Assembly: GCA_039720395.1 (NCBI GenBank)
Contig: CM077826.1
Coordinates: forward strand, 32,174,810 to 32,238,809
Reading direction: 5' to 3'
Length of the DNA: 64,000 nt
From: Liquidambar formosana
Lineage: Eukaryota; Streptophyta; Magnoliopsida; Saxifragales; Altingiaceae
Shown piece after piece: positions 37,501 through 48,444 of the stretch; the stretch's first letter is position 1; every line of letters starts with the position of its first letter. Both the position numbers and the translations under genes were made by a program. The notes below the pieces were generated by a model that ran no database searches, was not told the DNA's origin, and saw only the letters and a list, made by a program, of their open reading frames with translations.

Positions 37501-40500
37501 CCCCTGACGATCAATATATGTTGTCATAAAATTTTTGGGATAATTGTATTGTCCTTATTTATCACTCTTAAAAATTCCGCCTATTTATCTTTGCAAATTC
37601 AAGCATTCCTCCGGGATCTTCCTATGCCTCCCTTCTTCTTACAAAGTTTTGAACAAGTCCCAAAGTGTAAAATCTGCGAAGTGTAAATATTTTCTTCAGA
37701 AAGCTTATGGTGTTCTATATCTTTCTCTTTTTAGGGCTATTGAGGCAACCTAAATGGGGCCATTTGAAAGATCTGCATAGAGCAATAAAGCTGTGTGAAA
37801 CAGCTTTACTGTCTGGAAATCCTACAGTGACATCGCTTGGAAATTATCAAGAGGTTAGACTTACTTCAGTATTCTAATAACTACTTATCCTATTTCAAAC
37901 TGGTTTAGTAACTAAATCTCACTCCTTCCTTTCATTATTACCTTACAGGCTCATGTTTTTAAATCAAAGTCGGGAGCTTGTGCTGCATTCCTTGCAAATT
38001 ACAACCCGAGATCTTTTTCAAAAGTAGCTTTTGGGAATATGCATTACAACCTGCCTCCTTGGTCTATAAGCATTCTTCCTGATTGCAAGAACACCGTTTA
38101 TAACACTGCAAGGGTGAGGAAAAAGTCTCTTTTTATATTAATATCTTATTTTCTTTTCTGTTTGTCTGGTCGACAGGATTGATCCTTATCCATGTTGACA
38201 AAATTTAAATACTTCAATTCTATCCACAAGAAGGTTTCCAATTATTTGAATGCTGTTGAAGTAAACAAGACCTTGACTTTCAAACTGAAACTCCATACAG
38301 GTAGGCGCCCAGAGTGCACAGATGAAGATGACTCCTGTCCAGAGGGGATTCTCTTGGCAGTCCTACAATGAAGAGACTGCCTCTTATGATGACAGTTCAT
38401 TCAGCTATGGCTGGTTTGTTGGAGCAAGTAAATACCACCAGAGATGTGTCTGACTATTTGTGGTACATGACAGAGTGAGTAATATATAACTATGCATGGT
38501 TTTTGCCTTTTAAGCATTTATAAAAGTTCTCAAACAAATATTACTATCCTAGTTTATTTCCCAACTTTTATGTATTTTTTCTTTCCCTCCCAGCATCAAT
38601 ATTGATCCTAACGAAGGATTCTTGAAGAGTGGAAAGTATCCTGTTCTTACTGTTTTATCGGCTGGCCATGCTTTGCATGTTTTCATCAATGGTCATCTAT
38701 CAGGTGGGCAGCATTTTTTCTATATATATTTTATACTAAGGGAGTTCTTGTAACAAATTTTATGAATAGTAACCCCTACCAGCCGCTAAAAGATGAATAA
38801 ACTTTTACAGAATGCATGTTTCTAAGTCCTAATGGTGCAATAAGCCTTCTTTATAAACCTCTGCCATAAATCCAGTGGTATTTGCTTCCATCAGTCAATC
38901 ATTACAACAGCTACTTTGCTTGATGTCATTAAAATGAGACTATGATATTGAAAATTATTTGACGTGTAGTATAAAAGTATGAACACAGAAGTTTATTTAT
39001 ATGTTATTCTTGATCTTTTTCCATAGTAAAAAGTAGACTGGTTTAGCCAGTTGTTTGTTGTTTATAGTTTATGTACTTTACCCTTTCCCCTTAACATTTT
39101 CTTTCCTGATTTTTTGGCAGGAACTGTCTATGGAAGTCTAGAAAACCCAAAATTGACATTTAGTGATGGCGTGAAGCTGAGAGCTGGTATTAACAAGATT
39201 TCACTATTAAGCATTGCTGTTGGTCTCCCGGTTTGGTTTCTCTCTCTCTCTCTCTCAGGTGCACACACTTGCATATTCTATGGATATTTTTCATGGCAGT
39301 CTGAATTCGATTTTTCTTTCTTTGTGCTGTCTGTGATTTGAGTTCAGAATGTTGGCCCACATTTTGAAACATGGAATGCTGGAGTTCTTGGCCCAGTTTC
39401 ACTGAATGGTCTCAATGAGGGGAGGAGAGATTTATCATGGCAGAAATGGTCTTACAAGGTTTGTCTTCACACATTCTACTTTTACCTATCTCATTGGCCC
39501 CACATTCCTAGGAAATCATTTGATTGTGCATTCCTGATCAGATTGGTCTCGAAGGAGAAGCTTTGAGTCTTCATTCGATCAGTGGAAGTTCCTCTGTTGA
39601 GTGGATAGATGGGTCTTTAGTGGCTCAAAAACAACCACTGACATGGTACAAAGTGAGTATCTTCATCCTCAGCCAAGGCCCTTGGTTACTCCTGTGATTT
39701 TATAAGGAATATGTAAATAAACTCCAAAATGTGAACTCCAAAATGTGTTTTCTATGGGATGTGTCAACTTGTATTATAATGTGTCAACTGTAAATTTTAC
39801 AAAACACTATTCTCACCAAAAAAAAGGTGTTGACACATTCCAAAATAACTAAAAATGTCCCTCCCCCCCCTCCCCCCCTCTTCTTTTCTTTTGCTCTTCA
39901 CTAAGAACTATCTGTTCCTTTCCCATTAAAGCCCAAGGTTGAGTTGCTACTTTGAAAATATGCTTGTTTTCTACCGAATATTAAGGAAGAAAATCCTTTT
40001 CTTTTATATGAATGCATTTCACAAAGTAGATTTTGTCATACAATAATTCATTAAAAAAATGTGCATTTAAATTCTCTTTTGAAGCTGTTCTTGAGTTGCT
40101 AGTTTAACTAAAGCTGGAATTGACATCCTTTTGTCATGTTTTCCAGACCACTTTCAATGCTCCGTCTGAAAATGAACCATTGGCTTTAGATATGGGTAGC
40201 ATGGGTAAAGGTCAAGTATGGATAAATGGGCAGAGCATTGGACGTTACTGGCCTGCATATAAAGCAGGTGGTACTTGTGGTGAATGTAATTATGCTGGCA
40301 CATATGATGAGAAGAAATGCTTAAGTAATTGTGGTGAAGCTTCCCAAAGATGGTGAGATGAAAAGCTAACTTGTCTTGAAACTTTGATATTAAAGATAAT
40401 GAAAATTTTGACAGAATAACAAGTGGCTTATAATTTCAGGTATCATGTACCTCATTCATGGCTATATCCAACGGGGAATTTATTGGTTGTATTTGAAGAA

Positions 40501-41343
40501 TGGGGTGGAAACCCAGATGGGATTTCCTTGGTCAAGAGAGAAATTGACAGCGTATGTGCTGATATTTTTGAATGGCAGCCAACTCTTATGAATTATCAGA
40601 TGCAAGCCTCTGGTAAAGTCAATAAACCCCTGAGGCCTAAAGCCCATTTATGGTGCGCCCCTGGGCAGAAAATCACATCAATAAAGTTTGCAAGCTTTGG
40701 AACACCGGAAGGAATTTGTGGAAGCTTCCGTGAGGGAAGCTGTCATGCTCACAACTCATATGATGCTTTTGAAAGGGTATACAGCAATCTTACATAACTT
40801 TTCATATCTTCTATGCGTTAGGAAAACTGACAAATTTACCAGTGACTTGGTCATGAAAATATCCTTCTGGATTTACTGAGTTTGATAAACAAGTTACTCA
40901 GCCCTGTCTGACCAGTGTCTGATTTCTGAAAGTTTTCCCAGGTTTTTGCATAATTCATTGCTCACCCAAGTAAACAAAAACATCTCACTTCATTCCATTG
41001 CATCTTCTGCATATAGCTTTTAAATGTCTCACATAAAAGCAGTAGACGATTTATTCTATCTTCAATTTTAAGATGGAACTCCAAACTTTCCTTAAGTCAT
41101 CTAATAAACTATCCCAAATTACACTAATAGCAGCTGTCTACTGGGCATGATTTTTATGTTAATATGCCTGTGACATTTGTCACCCCATTCTATCATCCTC
41201 CAGAATTTAATGCATGAATCTTTTTTATGCAGAATTGCGTTGGGCAGAACTTTTGCTCAGTAACCGTTGCACCTGAAATGTTTGGAGGAGATCCATGTCC
41301 AAATGTAATGAAGAAACTCTCTGTGGAGGCCATTTGCAGCTGA
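34572..41343 (+). CDS. BGAL1: Beta-galactosidase (GH35), BGAL1-like, 19 exons; one frameshift in exon 12
   Basis: Exons: 34572-34745, 34880-34975, 35108-35220, 35325-35391, 35525-35617, 35781-35924, 36467-36555, 36691-36796, 36886-36973, 37735-37853, 37949-38113, 38301-38474, 38594-38703, 39121-39230, 39348-39458, 39542-39652, 40147-40352, 40440-40776, 41233-41343. Joined, they give 840 residues, the usual length. Residues 1-27 are a signal peptide, and the GH35 domain spans about 35-340. The motif [14 protein letters not shown] carries the acid/base E185; WTEAWTGW carries the nucleophile E254. Beta-sandwich domains follow, and a cysteine-rich galactose-binding lectin domain spans about 758-839. 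Family members are secreted and remove terminal beta-galactose from cell-wall polymers. The ATG at 34572 directly precedes the signal peptide. One surplus G at 38409/38410 shifts the frame at about residue 455, giving a stop at 38451. The lectin tail points to the Arabidopsis BGAL1 group. Confidence 0.95.
38409..38410 (+). other. BGAL1: Single-base frameshift in exon 12 of the BGAL1-like gene
   Basis: The frame from the exon start reads ...SSFSY and then turns out of frame to a TGA at 38451-38453. Dropping one G at TATGGCTGG restores [12 protein letters not shown] and the rest of the exon to a canonical GTGAGT donor. All other 18 exons are intact. The base is therefore a sequencing or assembly slip or a very recent mutation. 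Confidence 0.88.
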
Positions 41344-41369
41344 TGACCAGAAACATCCGGAGTAAATTA

Positions 41370-41375
41370 AATAAA
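41370..41375 (+). terminator. Poly(A) signal AATAAA of the BGAL1-like gene
   Basis: AATAAA begins 27 bases after the TGA stop at 41341-41343. T-rich sequence follows. Plants use loose signals and the real cleavage site may lie further on, up to about 41.8 kb. Confidence 0.5.
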
Positions 41376-42100
41376 GGTTCTGGATTGATTTTCTTACACT
41401 CCAATACGGCATTTTCAGATTTTCATTTTTAGTAATTTAAGTTTACAGATCACCACAGCCATTTGTTTCAGCTTTGCCGGGGTGAAGTTGTACAAATATA
41501 CAACACACCTTTTGGCTAAAAGCTTATTAGATTGTGAAGATAATTGCGGGGAAGCTTAATGTATATAAACTAGCCGTTACTTGTCAATTGGTGGCCTGCA
41601 AGTTATACGGAAGTGGAAGAAAAGGGGAGGGGGTGTTAGAAGCACATTGAGATGATACTAATTGAGTCCATGTGCAAGCGTTTTAATCTTAGAATATGGA
41701 AGCATTTTATTTCCAGTAATCTCAATATTTTTGTTTTCTATGTGATTTCCTGGGGAGCAATTGGTTCGTTGCTTTGTCTTGTATGAAAGGTTTCAAAAAG
41801 TAATAATATCAAGCCTCATTGAATATTTGTCTCAAGTTTTATGTTCTACAGCAGAGCCATTTTTTAAGGGTTTTATTTTATGACAATTATTTTTCCAATT
41901 TATCATTATATTTTACTTATGCCGGATTCACACCAATACATGCAATTTAGAATTTGACTCATAGGTTTCCAATGCTTAACCCCAGAGTGAGATATCTTGC
42001 TTGTGATTTTTATCTGTGACTCATTGCCCCTTTCTAGCTGAATATGTTCATGTCTGCATTTGGTCGCCCTGGTGATGGGGACAGCATGCACGTGGTTCAA
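41376..42100. other. 3' flank of the BGAL1-like gene
   Basis: Probably 3' untranslated region followed by spacer. No coding or repeat feature was seen. Confidence 0.5.
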
Positions 42101-42460
42101 CCGGGTGGTCCAATACGGCCTATTAACTTGAAGACCAAGGCTTTAGCATATTTATTTTAGGCATATTTATTTTTAAGAATAATTAAGTAAATGCCTTTTA
42201 AATTCCTAGATTTTAGGGTTGAGTTTTACCTTATTTGATGTAATTGGAACCTATATATAGGGCTCCAATAATTCTTTAATTTTCATCTTATTATGAATTA
42301 AAATTGGGTTTTCCCACGTTTGGGTATCGACTCCAAACAAACCCTAGCTAGGGTTCCTGCTTTTTGCTTCTTCCAAGCTTCTTTTCTTTTTTTTTCAAGC
42401 TTCTTTTCTCTTTCATTGTTCTCAAGAGGGTTGTCCTGCATCAACTTGGTATCAGAGCAA
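42100..42460 (+). mobile_element. LTR end plus primer-binding site of an LTR retrotransposon
   Basis: At 42446-42459 the text TTGGTATCAGAGCA is the classic plant primer site complementary to initiator tRNA-Met. It follows an LTR-like end ...TGCATCA at 42443 after a two-base gap. Upstream, CTATATATAGGGC near 42250 is a likely LTR TATA box. The exact LTR start is unclear, and no second LTR was found downstream. Confidence 0.65.
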
Positions 42461-43898
42461 ACTTCGATCACACGCATCACTCACGCAAGTCTCTGATTGT
42501 TAGGTGCTTCTCGCCATCGCTACTGCCACAGCTACACTGCCAAACCCAAAGTCCATGGTCCATTCATCACTACAGTCGCACCGATTCGCATCACCACTAC
42601 AACCCATAACATCCCAGCACAGCCCGTCAATGCATCACCTTCGATCATAAAGGAAATCCCAATCTCATCCAAAACCCCTCATACACAGACCCCAACCGAA
42701 ATTCCAACCACACCCAAAACTCCTCCTATACAACCCCCTTCACTATCAGCCCCAGCCACCACATCGTCAAAAAAAAAAAAAAAAAAAAATATTAGAAACC
42801 CAAATCAAACCCACACCAAGACCAACCACTGATCCAAAACTCCGATACCTCTCTCAAATACAATCAAGTACCCTTACGAACCAGCCAACAAACCTAAACC
42901 ATTAACCCCAAATCCCTTGAAACCCATACCCCAACGAATCCATACCCACTGTGAACTCAAACCCCAAATCCTTCGAACCCCCATTGTGAACGCACATATG
43001 ACTTGACATTCCCCATCGCCGACGGTTTCCATCGTCGTTGTCAGAAGCCACCATCGCTGGAAGCCCACTGTTACATCAGTGGCGTTGTCGGAAAACCCAC
43101 CCTTGCGTCACCAGCACCGTCGTTTGAGCCCACGGCGTTATCACCAACCACCGACACTGCCATCTGAGCCTTCTACCCCGGTCGTCAGAAGCTACCACCA
43201 TCGGAACCCACCGCCAAATCTCACATCCACCATCATCGCCATCGAGACTTCACCGACAGCCACCACCATCTCGCCGATGCCATTATCGCTCTCTTCTGTG
43301 ACGTCGACCTTCCCTGTCGGTTGTCGCTGCCGGAGGCCATCTCTGCCGGAAGCCATCACCGCCGTCGAGCTCGCCGAAGTCGAAGACACCTGCCAGTCTC
43401 TCTCTCCCTTCCACAATTGAACCTTAAAAATGGCAGAATCTTTTGAGTCTCGGGTATATGATATAAAAGGAGAATGGGTCCCTTTGGTTATGATTTCTTG
43501 GCGATCTAAATTGCAAATAAGTAGCTCATAAACCTTGGATAAGGTTATTCCAATCACGGATTAACTCTTTCCAACTGAAATTTGTTGTCCAGTCCTTGGA
43601 TAGAGTTATCCTCCATTCAACTCAGGCTATTCCAAACGAAGATCAGGCTATTCTAACTGGGAGCAGATTATTCCAATTGGAGCCAGATTCGCAAACAGGG
43701 TTATCCTCATTCCAATCCAGGTTAATCTAATCCAGTATTCCAATTTCCTTATTCTCTTAGTTTAATTTTGCTTCTTTAGAATTGTATCAATTAATTTCTC
43801 ATGTTTGATTGAAAAAAAAAAAAAAAAAAAAAAAGAGTGATTGAAAAAAAAAAAAAAAAAAAAGGGAGTGAAAAAAAAAAGAAAAAAAAAAAAGAAAA
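42461..43898. other. Region downstream of the LTR, no intact gene
   Basis: The stretch 42500-43420 is unusually GC- and CCACC-rich for this window, with open frames on both strands (42497-42832, 43079-43420, 43192-43557) but no domain I recognise. It may be the non-coding interior of the LTR element. A long interrupted A tract lies at 43811-43898. Confidence 0.5.
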
Positions 43899-44027
43899 AT
43901 GAATTCTTCTGAACAATTATTCGAAAAGCGACTTATGGATATGGGGAAAAAGCTCATATTTCCTATATATTCTGTTGGTGAGCTACTCCGCCTACTTGAT
44001 GGACTTGCATATAACTTATCAAAAGTT
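43899..44027 (+). pseudogene. PDS5-like sister-chromatid cohesion protein, first-exon fragment
   Basis: The frame from the ATG gives 43 residues: SEQLFEKRLMDMGKKLI, then SVGELLRLLDGL and LSKV. This order (an E-x-L start, G-x-KL, S-V-x-ELLRLLD, LS-x-V) matches the N-terminus of plant PDS5 cohesin-associated proteins, where it is encoded by exon 1. The match stops at LSKV, a natural exon end followed by GTTAGG. No further PDS5 exons are seen; retroelement-like sequence follows. It is most likely a stray exon moved by a transposon, or a truncated gene copy. PDS5 regulates cohesin on chromosomes. The match is from memory and the fragment is short. Confidence 0.55.
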
Positions 44028-44029
44028 AG

Positions 44030-44190
44030 GGGAGGAGACGGGAAGACTCGAAACCAAGATCTTTTGAGAAACCAGAGCTTTGATTCTATGTTAAATCACT
44101 ACTCGACCTCAAAAGATCAAGCTTGTTATAGAATGAGTCAACAATATATATCAAGCGAACACAGAAAACATGCAGGAAGCTAGGAACCCT
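44030..44190 (-). mobile_element. Retroelement junction fragment (decayed primer-site and tRNA-like text)
   Basis: The minus strand reads TAACATAGAATCAAAGCTC, close to TGGTATCAGAGC, then GGTTTCGAGTCTTCC, which resembles a tRNA B box. Such text recurs at plant LTR retrotransposon starts. It is diverged and the element limits are not visible. Confidence 0.4.
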
Positions 44191-44400
44191 ATGAAATCAA
44201 CTGTAGTTGTGTTTGCTAATTACACATGCTGGCTGTTTGCGTTTCCCAGAAAATGGGTCCACCTTATTTTGAGCAAGACATTTTATATGGCTTACATGCA
44301 AATCAAGGAACTATATGGGTTTGCTTTTTTCCTAGAAGGAAACACATATTTGAGTCTTGTCTTGAACCCCTTCTAACTTGTATATATATATATATATATA

Positions 44401-44680
44401 AACAATCCCGATCAGCTTAGCACGTGTTGAATGTTGATATAAGTTATATTAGCACCATGTGTTGAAGTTGTACCTCGTGCATTGTCCCAATGTATCCTGT
44501 AACCCTCTAATGTATAAGGTATAATCCTTAATGCGGGTGTTGATATAATTAAGGGTGTACCTTGTGCATTAGTGGGTTACAGGGTACATTGGGTCAATGC
44601 ATGGGGTACAACCTCCAATGCCCCCAATGCATGGTGTTGAAATAACTTATATCTACACGTGTTGACCTGATCGGGATTGT
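44401..44680. mobile_element. Foldback MITE B-1, whole element an inverted repeat, inside (TA)n
   Basis: The left half begins ACAATCCCGATCAG and the right end is its reverse complement CTGATCGGGATTGT. The two halves pair along nearly their full length of about 140 bp (GATATAAGTTAT, CCAATGTA(T/C)CCTGTAACCC). The element is bordered by (TA)n on both sides, and related copies lie at 47910 and 56502. It has no coding region. Confidence 0.82.
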
Positions 44681-45060
44681 ATATATATGAATATGATCGA
44701 GTCTGGGATGTCTTGGACGGGACATGATTGTACAACTTGGAGTCATGTGTGATGGACACGCGCGTTCGTATAAATGTCACGTACGGCTTTGCCCTTTGCA
44801 ATCATGTCTTGAATGTCCCAGACCTGATAATCTTCCATATAACTTTACTACTTCTAAATGTCTTTTAATATTAAAAAAAATTATGATTATCCAAATTATC
44901 CTCACTTAAAATTATAAATCTATACTCTTTCTAATTTACAACCAATTTTTATGTTTGTTACACAAATTTTTATTATTATTTTTTTTGTGTGTATGTATTC
45001 ATGAACTATTGGTGAGTTGAGAAAATGGCTGTGAAGTAAAAGGGGTTTGACTTAAAGGAG
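44681..45060. other. Intergenic DNA between a foldback MITE and a SINE
   Basis: No gene or repeat recognised. Confidence 0.45.
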
Positions 45061-45263
45061 GTTTTTTTTTTTTTGGATAACGAGGAAGCCGGGCAAACTC
45101 TAGGCCCAAATAAAACCCTACAACCCATGTAGATCAAGTAAGTTTAAGACTTATGAGAACTATGGAACGTGTGGGTGGTCCCAAGGGATTTACTAAGAGT
45201 TGAATTCAAGACCTCTGTTTCCTGAAGCAGGATCCATTGCCAACTGAGCTACCCTTGGGGTTA
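45061..45263 (-). mobile_element. tRNA-derived SINE, minus strand
   Basis: Read on the minus strand it starts AACCCCAAGGGTAGCTCAGTTGG, with TAGCTCAGTTGG as RNA polymerase III A box. A B-box-like GGTCTTGAATTC follows about 30 bp on. The element ends in a poly(A) tail, seen as a T run at 45062-45074. Near-identical flanks TTAAAGG(A/T)G at 45052-45060 and 45264-45272 form the target duplication. Length is about 200 bp. Such elements spread by LINE-encoded enzymes. Confidence 0.85.
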
Positions 45264-45757
45264 TTAAAGGTGCTTTTTGTTCAAGTAAACTAAATAAGGC
45301 CATGGAAGTTGATGGTTCACAGGTGTTTTTATTTAAAGTTTTCAATTTATGGACCAATTAATATTGGAAAAGCTGTAAGATGTTTTTTTTTCTTCTTCTT
45401 CAAATCTAGTTTCAGTACTAGGTAATATTGGGTGGAGTGTTATGTTTATTAAGGCTTATGAGAACTATGGAACGTGTGGGTGGTCCCAAGGGATTTACTA
45501 AGAGTCGAATTCAAGACCTCTGTTTCCTGAAGCAGGATCCATTGCCAACTGAGCTACCCTTGGGGTTATTAAAGGTGCTTTTTGTTCAAGTAAACTAAAT
45601 AAGGCCATGGAAGTTGATGGTTCGCAGGTGTTTTTATTTAAAGTTTTCAATTTATGGACCAATTAATATTGGAAAAGCAGTAGATGTTTTTTTTTCTTCT
45701 TCTTCAAATCTAGTTTCAGTACTAGGTAATATTGGGTGGAGTGTTATGTTTATTAAG
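45148..45757. repeat. 305-bp tandem duplication, two nearly identical copies
   Basis: Copy 1 is about 45148-45452 and copy 2 about 45453-45757. They differ at only a few positions (GTTGAATTC/GTCGAATTC, TTCACAGG/TTCGCAGG). Each holds the pol III head of the SINE plus downstream DNA; only the first copy keeps the SINE tail. The high identity marks a recent duplication. Confidence 0.92.
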
Positions 45758-45868
45758 TTCTTGTAAATTATGGACAAAATAATTTTGTCAGCCTGTTGGC
45801 TAGATCACGTGTAGTAAATAATGGTCAAATGACTAGTGAGGGTTTGTCATGCAGTGTAAAAAGATGAT

Positions 45869-46168
45869 GGCTTGTTTGGTTGTCCAATTTGAAATTAAAT
45901 AATTCAAAAAATTTTACATAAGGTTGAAGGCATAAATCTATAACCTTAAATTAGAATATTTTAAAATGTTGTAGTTATCATTATAGTTGATGTTATCGAA
46001 TCAATTTTAAGGAATTCATGAAACACCACTATTTTGAATTGCCACTCTTATTTGTGATGATTACTATCATTTTATTAAATTTGTTAATTCAAGTAAATGG
46101 AGTGTGCCTTTAATATTACGTAAAATTTCTTGAATTATTTAATTTCGAATTGGACAGCCAAACAGGTC
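45869..46168. mobile_element. MITE family A, copy 4
   Basis: The ends GGCTTGTTTGGTTGTCC and GGACAGCCAAACAGGTC are inverted repeats. The interior has ATAAATCTATAACCTTAAATT and TTGCCACTCTTATTTGTGA like copies 1 and 2. Length is 300 bp. Confidence 0.85.
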
Positions 46169-46581
46169 TTGAGTAAATTATAAAAAAACGGTGATGTCAT
46201 GTTATTCATATCATAACCCGTTGTTTTTATTTTTAAAATTATAAATATCACAGATAAATTAGAAAGTAGTTAAATAGGAATGTTAGATTGTCACTTGTTG
46301 CATTTTTATTAAAATTTGTGACATTCTTACTTACTTAAGTTTTATTGGCTTGTACCATTGTTACATCTTATTATTACGTATGATATGATGGAATACATCA
46401 AAAATTTTGTTTTGACAAATTGAATTGCATACTCATTTGTTTGAACATTTTCAACCGTATCTTGACACAAAAAAAAAAAAAAAAAAAAGAAAAAGAAAAA
46501 AGAAAAAAAAAAGAAGCTTTTCTAATAATTAAATAACTAAGCTTACATGCGTGAAAAATCTTCTAAAAGTTGTATTTATGT
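46169..46581. other. Intergenic DNA with A-rich tract
   Basis: A long interrupted A run lies at about 46469-46513. Nothing else was recognised. Confidence 0.45.
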
Positions 46582-46590
46582 TTATATATA

Positions 46591-47896
46591 GGGTAAAATA
46601 CATTTACACCCCCTCTGTTTACTGACTATTACACTGACACCCCCTATACTTTCTGAAATTACACTGTCCTCCCCTGTCAGAACGGCTAAAATTGACGGAT
46701 TAACGGAAACATGAAATGACAATTTTACCCTTTAGTAAAACACAGCGTTTTGCACATTTTTTCGTACGGTGGACAAATCCTACCATTTTTTTCCAATAAA
46801 AAAACCCCAAAGGGCAGATTGAAAGAAATTAAAAAAAAAAAAAAAATGCACGAAGAAGATGAAGAAGAAGCAGCAGCAGCAGCACCCATGGCTGCCGCCG
46901 GCGATGTCCCACCATCGCAGCAAACCCCGTTCACCTCGCCGCGCCGTCGCCATCACCGTCGCGTTTGGCATCGTGGTGCAGAAGGAGGGTGGGTGGGATG
47001 GGGGTTTGCTACTGGAGCACCCCATAACCAGATCTGCTCCATGAAGAGCATCGGCGGGAGCCCGCCGCGATCTCCTTCTCTCTCTCGTCTCCCTCTTGTC
47101 TCGTCTCCCCACCGCGAGCATCCCCTTCACCGATGAGACTTCGACGCACGGACAAACCCAAAAAATGCTCGCCGGAAAAATGGAGGCTTCAACGTCGGAA
47201 AAAATGGTGGCTGTGACGCCGGAAAAAAGCTCGCCGTGCCTCCCCCCACTGCCATCACCGAAAAATGGAGGCTTCAACGCCGAAAAAAATGGTGGCTGTG
47301 ACGCCTGAAAAAAGCTCGCCGTGCCTCCCCCCACTGCCATCACCGAAAAATGGAGGCTTCAACGCCGGAAAAAATGGTGGCTGTGACGCCGGAAAAAAGC
47401 TCGTCGTGCCTCCCCCCACTGCCATCACCGACGAACCCATCAAACCCACTGTTTTCCAAACCCATCAAACCCTTGTGCCTTATCCCCTCTGTTTTACCAT
47501 TTTTTTTCTTTTTTTTTTTCTCTCTCCAAACCCTTGTGCCTCCCCCCACCACCCGAAGCAGCAGCAGCAGCGTTTCCACCCATCGAAATCCGACGATGTG
47601 GTGAAGGAGGGAACAAAAAAAAAAAAAAAAACGAAGCACGAAGACGAAGCAGCAGTAGCAGCGTTTTGGCAAGTCCAAACAATGCGTTTTGGCTGCACTA
47701 AGGTCAAAATGGGTATTTTGAGCCCATATTTTCATGACGTCAGCAATCAATGCTAACGGCACTCAACGGCGGGTTGACGGATGGGTCTAAGTGTAGATTA
47801 TTTTCCAAAGTAGGGGAGGGCAGTGTAATTTCAGAAAATATAGGGGGTGTCAGTGTAATAGTCAGTAAACACAAGGGGTGTAAATGTATTTTACCC
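46591..47896. mobile_element. Non-autonomous Mutator-like element (MULE), 1306 bp
   Basis: Terminal inverted repeats of about 87 bp with few mismatches run from GGGTAAAATACATTTACACC at both ends (46591-46677, 47810-47896). They are flanked by a perfect 9-bp duplication, TTATATATA (46582-46590 and 47897-47905), the MULE hallmark. There is no transposase. The interior is strongly GC-rich compared with its surroundings and holds a tandem repeat, so it may contain captured gene DNA. Its open frames (46750-47136 +, 46780-47343 -, 47265-47756 +) show only low-complexity residues and no domain. Confidence 0.93.
47180..47430. repeat. 85-bp tandem repeat, three copies, inside the MULE
   Basis: The unit starting ATGGAGGCTTCAACG begins at 47180, 47265 and 47350. 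Each contains GAAAAAATGGTGGCTGTGACG and CCCCCCACTGCCATCACCG. The copies are nearly identical and the period is exactly 85 bp, which is not a multiple of three. Confidence 0.92.
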
Positions 47897-47909
47897 TTAT
47901 ATATATATA

Positions 47910-48052
47910 CGGTTATGTCAATATCATGCATTGAAGGTTATACCTCTTGCATTGGTCCAATATACCTCATATCCCACTAATGCACAAGGTACAACTCCTA
48001 ATGCGGCTGTTGATATAAGTTATATCAGCATGTGCTTACCTGATCATCATCC
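47910..48052. mobile_element. Foldback MITE B-2 in (TA)n
   Basis: It is related to the elements at 44401 and 56502: CCCACTAATGCACAAGGTAC, GTTGATATAAGTTATATCAG, and the end CTTACCTGATCATCATCC. (TA)n borders both sides. The left (TA)n also holds the target duplication of the neighbouring MULE. Confidence 0.75.
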
Positions 48053-48078
48053 TATATATATATATATAGATGGGTCAG

Positions 48079-48444
48079 GATCAACATACACAAGTTTTTA
48101 CACAAACTGTAACACAATTTTTTGATAACATATCTCCGACTCTTATTTTGTGAAATCTGCCGTTAGATTAGATAGTCTTCCCACGTAAAACATACACACA
48201 AAAAATCAATTTGATTTGAGACTTGTTGCTATTCGATCCAAAAACGTCTTTTCAATCACTAGAATTCTCACATTTATGAATGAAGTGGCTGACTTTTAAT
48301 TTTAGATCAACTTGATTTTTTTTGGCATACATGACCCATATGGAAAGATTATCTAATCTAACATTATGTTTCGCAAAATATAAATTAGAGAAAAGTTATC
48401 CAAAAAATTGTGTAAGAATTGTATAAAAACTTGTGTATGTCAAT

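Noticed and set aside
43079..43557. Open frames on both strands in a CCACC-rich stretch
   Set aside because: Low-complexity proline, threonine and histidine text on one strand and its mirror on the other. No domain, and it probably belongs to a retroelement interior.
46780..47343. 187-residue and overlapping frames on both strands
   Set aside because: They fall in the GC-rich, tandemly repeated interior of the MULE and consist of alanine-, serine- and phenylalanine-rich repeats without any known motif.
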